From: DAOPXV01 sp035352535 | Lineage (GTDB): Bacteria; Muiribacteriota; UBA9980 | Direction: 5' to 3' | Assembly (NCBI GenBank): GCA_964545075.1 | Contig: CAZJFS010000125.1 | Span: 1 to 13,231, forward strand | DNA: 13,231 bases | In this document: positions 1 to 6,354 of the stretch, one piece after another | Numbering within the stretch: position 1 is the stretch's first letter | Layout of the letters: every line of letters begins with the position of its first letter | Position numbers and translations under genes: made by a program | Notes under the pieces: model-generated | Told to the model about the DNA's origin: nothing | Seen by the model: only the letters and a program-made list of their open reading frames with translations | Database searches by the model: none

Positions 1-4
1 AGAT

Positions 5-33
5 TTGACAATACGCGCGCGTTATTGTAACAT
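5..33 (+). promoter_or_regulatory. sigma70-like promoter of the export operon
   Basis: A perfect -35 hexamer TTGACA (5-10) is followed after 17 bases by TAACAT (28-33), a 4/6 match to the -10 consensus. Spacing is optimal and transcription would begin near base 40, giving a leader of about 25 bases before the first start codon. It is the only good promoter seen ahead of the five-gene export operon, whose internal gaps are at most 36 bases. Prediction from sequence match only. Confidence 0.6.
13..22. promoter_or_regulatory. 10-bp perfect palindrome in the promoter spacer (candidate operator)
   Basis: ACGCGCGCGT equals its own reverse complement and lies wholly between the -35 and -10 hexamers, where a bound repressor would block RNA polymerase or a MerR-type activator could twist the spacer. 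The symmetry does not extend beyond 10 bp and no second copy was seen. Alternating CG is easily self-complementary, so chance is possible. Confidence 0.35.
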
Positions 34-52
34 AACCGCTATTATTTAAGTT

Positions 53-56
53 AGGA
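53..56 (+). promoter_or_regulatory. ribosome-binding site of the TolC-like gene
   Basis: AGGA lies 8 bases before the ATG at 65. This supports that start, which is also followed directly by a well-formed signal peptide. Confidence 0.6.
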
Positions 57-64
57 ATGTTGAT

Positions 65-1675
65 ATGAAAACCAATTTTGGATTGAAAAAATTATGCTTT
101 ATAGTTTTCTTGCTCTGGTTGTTAGTCCCGCTATGTTCATCTGCCGCTGATTCAGGATTAAACGGAGCTACATGCGAGATCGGGCTCATGGACGCTGTCA
201 GGATGTCTATTGAGAAGAATTCGACCGTTAAAATTTATAAAAGCCAGCAGACGATCGCCGAGGCCGGCGAACTTTCCGCGAAGGCGCAGTTCGATCCGAA
301 GCTTTCGGCTTCAGTCGCCCGCTCATCCGAATATACGCCGATATCGGATGCAATGAAAAAATATTACAGCCAGTCAGGCTGGCCGGGCGTTACTAAGCTC
401 AAACAGGGGACTCTGTCGTATAACGTAGGTTATGAACGCCGTTTCAGAAGCGGAATCGCTATTTCACCGTCCGTTACCGTTTCTACGAGCGAATCTAACG
501 ATCCTCAAAACCGCGTTCCTCTCACCAGCGGAAAGGTCCAGTTCGCCGTCATTAAACCGTTGAGACGCGGCGGCGACGCCGAAGTCAATACCGCGTACGA
601 AAAATCATCGAGGATCGAATCTGAAGGCGCTTCATACGACAGCCTTTATGCGATATCTCAAACGGTGCGCAATGCGATATTATCTTATTGGAATTATGCG
701 TATTCCTACAAGGCTCTCAAAATAACCGAGGAATCGAAAGCGCGCGCTGAAAAATTATATAACGATACCAAAACGCTCGTGGAATGCTCCGAGGTTCCGC
801 CTGCGGAACTCGATCAGCTCATAGCAAGTTTAAATCAGAAACAGGCTGATTGCGAGAAAGCCGCGCAGGATCTTCTTCAATCAAAAAACGATCTGAAGAT
901 CGCCATAGGCGTCGCAGGCGATTCAAGCGTTATGATAGGCCCTCCGGCGGATTTTTTCCCGGCGGAACTTATCGCCGGCGGCACCGTTGAAACCACCGTA
1001 CTTGCGAAAAAACTCCTGAATTTCGCTATCGCCAACAGATACGATTACAAGGCCGCGAACAAACGTCTGGAATCTTTTAAATATACGCTTCCGGCCGCGA
1101 AGGACGCGTTGAAGCCGCAGGTTGACCTGCAGGTAGCGACCGGATATAACGGCAGAAAAGATGACAAGGGCGCGGCGGCGATTATTTCGTCGTTAAACGA
1201 CAACGTACCAGGCACTAACGTCAGCGCTACCGTGAACTATTCGTTTTCGCTCGATAACAAGTCGGCCAGAGCCGATGTTATAAAGCAGGAAGAACAGTTC
1301 AAACAGTCAAAGATAAATGCTGAAGAGATCGCGAGAAAGATCACTATTAATATTGAAACTCGCGTGAACGCGGTCGTCTCGATAATCAGCCGTTACAGGA
1401 GGATGATCGAGTCCGGCAGGCTTTATAATAAAGCCCTTCAAAACGAAAAGGAAAAGAACAGAATGGGCGTTTCGACGCTTATGGATGTGGTCAATATTGA
1501 AGATCGCCTCGGTCAGGCCGAACTTGGGCTTGAATCGGCGATCCTGGAATACGCCGTCGCCGTTACGGACTTGAGATTTGAATCCGGATGCCTTGGAACT
1601 ATGGGTACATCCGAATGTGAAATTAAAATTGAAGACATAATAGCATTGCCGGAAGTGAAGAAATTTGAAAAATAA
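65..1675 (+). CDS. TolC-like outer membrane efflux protein (536 aa)
   Basis: This is probably the outer-membrane channel of the export machine encoded by the following genes. A trimeric TolC-type barrel with a long periplasmic alpha-helical tunnel would let the exported product leave the cell. Residues 1-27 form a signal peptide: a Lys-rich start, a hydrophobic stretch and an SSA/A cleavage site near Ala27-Ala28. The mature protein is rich in long amphipathic helices with Ala, Glu, Lys and Gln, and has Ser/Thr/Asn-rich strands (about 115-165 and 350-405), the pattern of outer membrane efflux (OEP) domains. Length is in the usual 430-550 aa range. Cys24 is not a lipobox, since Leu stands at -1. 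Its last 11 bases overlap the next gene, so the two are probably translationally coupled. Family is assigned from overall pattern. A dedicated channel for the NHLM trio is inferred from gene order. Confidence 0.9.
   Translation: MKTNFGLKKLCFIVFLLWLLVPLCSSAADSGLNGATCEIGLMDAVRMSIEKNSTVKIYKSQQTIAEAGELSAKAQFDPKLSASVARSSEYTPISDAMKKYYSQSGWPGVTKLKQGTLSYNVGYERRFRSGIAISPSVTVSTSESNDPQNRVPLTSGKVQFAVIKPLRRGGDAEVNTAYEKSSRIESEGASYDSLYAISQTVRNAILSYWNYAYSYKALKITEESKARAEKLYNDTKTLVECSEVPPAELDQLIASLNQKQADCEKAAQDLLQSKNDLKIAIGVAGDSSVMIGPPADFFPAELIAGGTVETTVLAKKLLNFAIANRYDYKAANKRLESFKYTLPAAKDALKPQVDLQVATGYNGRKDDKGAAAIISSLNDNVPGTNVSATVNYSFSLDNKSARADVIKQEEQFKQSKINAEEIARKITINIETRVNAVVSIISRYRRMIESGRLYNKALQNEKEKNRMGVSTLMDVVNIEDRLGQAELGLESAILEYAVAVTDLRFESGCLGTMGTSECEIKIEDIIALPEVKKFEK
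1651..1664 (+). repeat. 14-base direct repeat, copy 1, with the SBP gene's ribosome-binding site
   Basis: GGAAGTGAAGAAAT is identical to bases 2860-2873. This copy lies inside the end of the TolC-like gene. Its GGAAG stands 9 bases before the TTG start at 1665. The two copies bracket the substrate-binding protein gene. Confidence 0.8.
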
Positions 1676-2852
1676 AGCGGTTATTTATTTATTATTTATC
1701 TTGTTATGGGCATCGGCCGGATGTTATTATGAAGGCGATAAAACTGTATTGCGCCAGGAAAAAATAAAATCGTCTCCGACGATAAATATCGGCGTCGTAT
1801 GGCCGTTGAGCTTGAGTTATAAATCCTTTATAAACGGGATCTTAATGGCTTCGGATGAAATCAATCTTTCAGGAGGCGTCCTCGGCAAAAAGATAAGCCT
1901 TAGATTGAAAGATGACGAGTCCAATGTAACCAGAGCGATGATAATCGCGGATGAACTGTCCTCGGATCCGGAAATATGCGCGGCGATAGGTTTCTGTGAT
2001 TCCTACGTCACGCTTACCGTTTCACATATATATGATTCGGCCGGAGTTTTGATGGTTACCACCGCTACTACCGATCCCGACTATAATTCGTCCAAAAGTC
2101 CGTTTCTTTTTAGAATGGTGCCGGATGGAGTCGCGATCGCTAAAAAGATCGCCGGAGTAATAAGCGTACTCGGCTATAAAAAAACGGTGTTATGTTATGT
2201 AAATAATGACTATGGTCTGAGTTCGGCGAATGCCTTCGAAGATGAAGTAAAGGGTTTATCGATATCCGTGGTCGATCGAAGACCATACATATCCGGCGGT
2301 ATCGCCGAATTTAAGCAGATAACCGACTGCTGGAAACTTCTCAAGTTCGATTGCGTAATATTATTCGGAGATTCGTCAGGCGGACCCGAATTGATTAAGT
2401 CTCTGCGTAATGAAAAAATTTCCTGTCCCATATTCTGCGGCGACGCCATGAACTCTCCGGATCTTATAAAAATTGCGGGCGGCCTCGCCGAAGGAACGAT
2501 AGTATCATCTTTTTTCAATCCCACCATGGTTTCTGGAAAAGCCGCTAAGTTTGTTTCCGATTATAAAAACAGATTCGGTATCGCGCCTGACAGTTTTGCC
2601 GTACTCGCTTACGATACTTTAAAGGTCCTCGCCGAAGCTCTAAAACGCTCTAAAACTGCTATTCCACTTGATATTTCCAGAGCTATGCATTCGCTGAAAA
2701 ACGAAGAAGGAATCGCTAATTCTTACAGCTTCGATGAACGCGGAGAAGTAACCGATAAAAAAATATTCTTGAAAATAGTCAGAAAAAGTAAATTCTTATA
2801 TCTCGATCCGACCAATGAGATCGAATTGATAAATAAATCACTCGCTAAATAG
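1665..2852 (+). CDS. Leu/Ile/Val-type (LivJ-like) substrate-binding lipoprotein (395 aa)
   Basis: A type I periplasmic binding protein of the Peripla_BP_6 family, which normally captures branched-chain amino acids or similar small molecules for an ABC importer or a sensor. Residues 1-20 are a short lipoprotein signal ending in SAGC, so Cys20 should be lipidated and the protein tethered in the periplasm. Family marks are INIGVVWPLS near 40, a GILMASDEINLSGGVLGKK segment, a TTATTDP loop, YGLSSANAFEDE in the second lobe and DSFAVLAYDTLKVLAEAL near the C-terminus. The two-lobed fold appears complete. The start is TTG, overlapping the previous gene by 11 bases. The unusual start may lower expression. 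No LivHMGF permease or ATPase genes are nearby. Instead the gene sits between channel and adaptor of a peptide export system, so a role in sensing, binding the exported product or self-protection is possible but speculative. Ligand unknown. Confidence 0.9.
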   Translation: MKNKAVIYLLFILLWASAGCYYEGDKTVLRQEKIKSSPTINIGVVWPLSLSYKSFINGILMASDEINLSGGVLGKKISLRLKDDESNVTRAMIIADELSSDPEICAAIGFCDSYVTLTVSHIYDSAGVLMVTTATTDPDYNSSKSPFLFRMVPDGVAIAKKIAGVISVLGYKKTVLCYVNNDYGLSSANAFEDEVKGLSISVVDRRPYISGGIAEFKQITDCWKLLKFDCVILFGDSSGGPELIKSLRNEKISCPIFCGDAMNSPDLIKIAGGLAEGTIVSSFFNPTMVSGKAAKFVSDYKNRFGIAPDSFAVLAYDTLKVLAEALKRSKTAIPLDISRAMHSLKNEEGIANSYSFDERGEVTDKKIFLKIVRKSKFLYLDPTNEIELINKSLAK

Positions 2853-2859
2853 CGAAACT

Positions 2860-2873
2860 GGAAGTGAAGAAAT
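2860..2873 (+). repeat. 14-base direct repeat, copy 2, with the adaptor gene's ribosome-binding site
   Basis: The second identical copy of GGAAGTGAAGAAAT. It lies in the 19-base gap before the adaptor gene and runs into its ATG at 2872. GGAAG is 7 bases from the start, a good ribosome-binding site. Confidence 0.8.
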
Positions 2874-4137
2874 GTCTGGCAGCCTTTTTAGAAAAGCGGC
2901 GCTCGAAAAATTATCGACGCCCGATCAGCTTGACCGGCTCATAGTAATAACCGGTCCGCGCGGCTGGCTTGCGCTTCTGGCTATCGCCATAGCGCTTGCA
3001 ACGGGTCTTATATGGGGTGTATTCGGTACTATATCCTATAAGGTCAACGGGACCGGAATGCTAATTAAAACAGGCGGTCTCTTTAATATCGGCCATAATT
3101 TCAGCGGCAAGCTCGTCGATATACGCGTTCGCGAAGGCGATATTATAAGAGAAGGCGACGTCGTAGCCAGGATAGACCAGAGCGATACGCTCAACCAGAT
3201 AGTCGACCTGCGTGAAAAAATAAAAGCCCTCGATTTACAGAAGGAAAAAACGCTGTCCTATACTTCGCAAAGTAATATAAAAAATATTGAATATATTGAC
3301 AATGAAGCGAAGAAGCTTAAAGAAACCATTAAAAGCAGCGAGGAAAATCTCAAGCTTTTGAACGAGAAACTTGCAAACCAGAAAACGCTTGTTGAAAAGG
3401 GCCTTTTAACCAAGGACGCCGCGCTGAATACCAAGCAGCAGATAAATAGCATAGAGGAATCTATCGCGTCCGCCGGCAATCAGCTTAAGGGGTTGGACGT
3501 AAAAAGAGTCGACGCGCAGAAGAGCCAGAACGACGAATTATTTAATGTTGACAGTCAGATCAAGGATCTTAACGATAACATGAATTCACTTTTGAAAAAA
3601 TACGAAGATTCGTCGAAAATAGTCAGCCCCTATGCCGGAAAGGTGGTTCAGATAGCCACATCGATTGGTAAAATGGTCAATCCCGGCGAATCCATAGTTA
3701 CGCTGGAACTTACCGGGAAAAACATCAAGGACATCGAAGCCATCATTTACGTTCCGATCGGCGAGGGCAAGCTTGTAAAAACTGGCATGGATATACGAAT
3801 TTCACCGACAATTGTAAAAAAGGAAGAATACGGTTTCATCATGGGTAAAGTTACCGAAGTATCTGAATATCCAGTGACTTCGGCAAGAATGATGGAACTT
3901 CTGGCCAATGATCAGGTCGTTTCATCCATTACGAAGATGGGTGCCGTGATCGAGGTAAAAGCCGACCTCATAACCGATAAAACGACCGTGAGCGGTTATA
4001 AATGGTCAACCGAAAAGGGGCCGCCGTTAAAGATCCAGAGCGGAACTTATTGTGAAACCCTCGTTACATATAAAACCGAAAGACCGATAAACCTCGTCAT
4101 TCCGATATTAAGGAAATGGACGGGCATATATTATTAA
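2872..4137 (+). CDS. NHLM-type HlyD family membrane fusion protein (421 aa)
   Basis: The periplasmic adaptor that links the inner-membrane ABC exporters to the outer-membrane channel. The N-terminal segment (LFRKAALEKLSTPDQLDRL, then a PRGWLALL run) and the C-terminal VIPILRKWTGI are hallmarks of the HlyD subfamily found in nitrile-hydratase-leader microcin systems. One transmembrane helix spans about 31-53. It is followed by a half lipoyl domain (about 70-97, with VREGDIIREGDVVARID), a long Lys/Glu/Gln-rich coiled-coil hairpin (about 105-245) and the second lipoyl half (about 250-282, with SPYAGKVVQI and NPGESIVTLE). A beta-barrel region runs to the C-terminus. Length is normal for the subfamily. 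It follows the binding-protein gene after 19 bases and precedes the C39 exporter after 36, so it should be co-transcribed with both. Complex membership is inferred from family knowledge and gene order. Confidence 0.94.
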   Translation: MSGSLFRKAALEKLSTPDQLDRLIVITGPRGWLALLAIAIALATGLIWGVFGTISYKVNGTGMLIKTGGLFNIGHNFSGKLVDIRVREGDIIREGDVVARIDQSDTLNQIVDLREKIKALDLQKEKTLSYTSQSNIKNIEYIDNEAKKLKETIKSSEENLKLLNEKLANQKTLVEKGLLTKDAALNTKQQINSIEESIASAGNQLKGLDVKRVDAQKSQNDELFNVDSQIKDLNDNMNSLLKKYEDSSKIVSPYAGKVVQIATSIGKMVNPGESIVTLELTGKNIKDIEAIIYVPIGEGKLVKTGMDIRISPTIVKKEEYGFIMGKVTEVSEYPVTSARMMELLANDQVVSSITKMGAVIEVKADLITDKTTVSGYKWSTEKGPPLKIQSGTYCETLVTYKTERPINLVIPILRKWTGIYY

Positions 4138-4162
4138 ACCGCGGGTTACAAAAAAATTAATT

Positions 4163-4167
4163 AAAGG
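4163..4167 (+). promoter_or_regulatory. ribosome-binding site of the C39 exporter gene
   Basis: AAAGG lies 6 bases before the ATG at 4174, supporting that start. The next protein begins its conserved peptidase domain at the expected distance. Confidence 0.55.
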
Positions 4168-4173
4168 TTATCG

Positions 4174-6345
4174 ATGCAGCAGGAAGCACCCAAAAAAGCA
4201 TACAAAAGAGTTAAGACCCCTACGCTTATTCAGATGGAAGCCGTCGAATGCGGCGCCGCTTCTCTCGGAATAATACTTAGCTACTACGGTCTCTTCATAA
4301 CTCTTGAAGAACTGCGTGAAAAATGCGGCATTTCGCGTGACGGAAGCAAGGCGCTCAACGTTTTGAAGGCGGCGCGTGGTTATAATCTCGTGGCGAAAGG
4401 CTTTAAATATGAGCCCGGCGAGCTTAAATTCGTGAGATATCCCGCGATAATACACTGGAATTTCAACCACTTTCTGGTACTTGAAGGATTTTCCGGAAAC
4501 AAGGTTTATCTCAACGATCCGGCGGAAGGCCCTCGCGTAGTATCGTACGAGGAATTCAACGAATCCTATACGGGCGTCGTACTTACATTTGAAAAGGGGC
4601 CGGAGTTCAAAACCGGCGGTCATAAAAAGAGCATGTTCAAAGCTATGCTTAAAAGGCTCCCGGGTACCAGAATAGCTCTCTCATACTCAATTCTCGCGGG
4701 TCTTTTCCTCGTAATTCCCGGTCTTGTAATTCCGACTTTTTCCAAGGTGTTCATTGATAACATTTTGATTGGAAAAACGACCGACTGGCTCAGGCCTTTG
4801 CTCATCGGCATGGCCTTTACCGGAATATTGCGGGCGGCTCTTACGGCCCTTCAACAGCATCATCTGGCAATGCTCGAGATCAAGCTTGCGGTAACCAGCT
4901 CGGCGAAGTTCTTTAACCATCTGCTGCACCTGCCGATAGAATTTTTCGCCCAGCGCTTTGCCGGAGATCTCAGCGCGCGGTTACAATCCAACGATCAGGT
5001 CGCGCAGCTTTTTTCGGGTGAACTCGCCACCAACGCTCTCAACTGTATTCTTATAGTTTTTTATGCGTTTTTAATGTGCCAGTACGATATATTGCTTACA
5101 GCGATAGGAATTGCGATAGCGCTTGTAAACATACTTATATTGCAGGCGGTTTCCCGCCGTAAAGTTGACCAGAATCAGAAGCTGCTTCAGATCAGAGGCA
5201 AGTTCATGGGCGATGCGGTAAGCGGCCTTTCAATAATTGAAACGTTAAAGGCGTCGGGCGCCGAATCTGATTTTTTCGAGAAAATAGGCGGCCTTCATGC
5301 GAACGTGGTCTGCGCGTCCCAGGAAATGGATGTTACCAACCAATTCATCGCCTGCATACCGACTTTTCTCAGCGCTTTAAACAGCGCGCTCATTCTTGGC
5401 GTCGGCGGTCTTCTGGTCATGAACGGAAAGATGACCCTCGGTATGCTCGTAGCTTTTCAAAGCCTCATGTCGAGTTTTATCGAACCCGTAAACAGGCTTG
5501 TTCAGCTCGGTTCATCCCTTCAGGAACTTGAAGGAAGTATGAACAGGATAGATGACGTAATGAATTATCATGAAGATAAAAGGTTTGAAGTAAAACCGGT
5601 CGTTGAAGAAAACATTTCAAAATTAGCCGGTTTCGTTGAATTAAAAAACGTTACTTTTGGTTATAGCAAGCTTGAGCCGCCGCTTATCGAAAATTTCAAC
5701 CTCAAGCTTAAACCTGGCATGCGCGTCGCTCTGGTCGGAAGTTCCGGTTCAGGAAAATCAACCATAGCCAAGCTTGTTTCGGGTCTTTATGCGCCGTGGT
5801 CGGGCGAGATACTTTTTGACGGACGTCCGCGGTCGGAAATATCGAATCAAATTATAACGAATTCAGTTTCCATTGTAGATCAGGAAATCTCGATGTTTGA
5901 AGGCACCATTAAGGAAAATATCATTTTGTGGGATTCATCGATCCCCGACACATCGATTTTTAAGGCGACAATGGACTCCGCAATTCATGAAGACATAGCG
6001 CGCAGGCCTTCGGCGTATGACGCGAAGATCGAGGAAGGCGGAAAGAATTTTAGCGGCGGACAGCGGCAGAGGCTTGAGATAGCGAGAGCGCTCGCGATAA
6101 ATCCGACGATAATGATACTTGACGAGGCTACCAGCGCCCTTGATCCGCAGACGGAAAATCTGATCGACGAGAGCATAAGGCGCCGCGGCTGCACATGCAT
6201 AATAGTCGCGCACAGGCTCAGTACGGTTCGCGATTGCGACGAGATAATAGTTATGCAATATGGTAATATTGTCTGCCGTGGAACGCACGATGAGCTGGCG
6301 GCGGATCCGGATAGCGCTTATTCCGAGTTAATAAAAATGCATTGA
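4174..6345 (+). CDS. NHLM-type C39 peptidase ABC exporter (723 aa)
   Basis: A peptidase-containing ABC exporter that should cut the leader from a precursor peptide, usually after a Gly-Gly or Gly-Ala type site, and pump the core peptide out with ATP. The C39 domain (1-150) is intact: Gln20 for the oxyanion hole, Cys26 in QMEAVECGAASLG, His99 in NHFLVLEGF and Asp115 in LNDPAEG. The membrane domain with about six helices covers roughly 165-450. The ATPase domain has Walker A GSSGSGKST (522-530), Q-loop DQEISMFEGT, signature FSGGQRQR (from 626), Walker B ILDEATSALD (Asp650, Glu651) and H-loop His680. All catalytic residues are present and length fits the family. It lies 36 bases after the adaptor gene and 9 before the second exporter. 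In NHLM systems the two exporters are thought to act together. The peptide substrate is not in this window. Confidence 0.95.
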   Translation: MQQEAPKKAYKRVKTPTLIQMEAVECGAASLGIILSYYGLFITLEELREKCGISRDGSKALNVLKAARGYNLVAKGFKYEPGELKFVRYPAIIHWNFNHFLVLEGFSGNKVYLNDPAEGPRVVSYEEFNESYTGVVLTFEKGPEFKTGGHKKSMFKAMLKRLPGTRIALSYSILAGLFLVIPGLVIPTFSKVFIDNILIGKTTDWLRPLLIGMAFTGILRAALTALQQHHLAMLEIKLAVTSSAKFFNHLLHLPIEFFAQRFAGDLSARLQSNDQVAQLFSGELATNALNCILIVFYAFLMCQYDILLTAIGIAIALVNILILQAVSRRKVDQNQKLLQIRGKFMGDAVSGLSIIETLKASGAESDFFEKIGGLHANVVCASQEMDVTNQFIACIPTFLSALNSALILGVGGLLVMNGKMTLGMLVAFQSLMSSFIEPVNRLVQLGSSLQELEGSMNRIDDVMNYHEDKRFEVKPVVEENISKLAGFVELKNVTFGYSKLEPPLIENFNLKLKPGMRVALVGSSGSGKSTIAKLVSGLYAPWSGEILFDGRPRSEISNQIITNSVSIVDQEISMFEGTIKENIILWDSSIPDTSIFKATMDSAIHEDIARRPSAYDAKIEEGGKNFSGGQRQRLEIARALAINPTIMILDEATSALDPQTENLIDESIRRRGCTCIIVAHRLSTVRDCDEIIVMQYGNIVCRGTHDELAADPDSAYSELIKMH

Positions 6346-6354
6346 CGGATTGTC

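Noticed and set aside
4137..4147. AACC-GCG-GGTT hairpin between adaptor and C39 exporter genes
   Set aside because: Only four base pairs and followed by A residues, not T, so not a terminator on the + strand.
4168..4623. Antisense frame of 151 codons over the C39 peptidase domain
   Set aside because: It mirrors a conserved coding region and has no family features. The other minus-strand frames in the window were rejected for the same reason.
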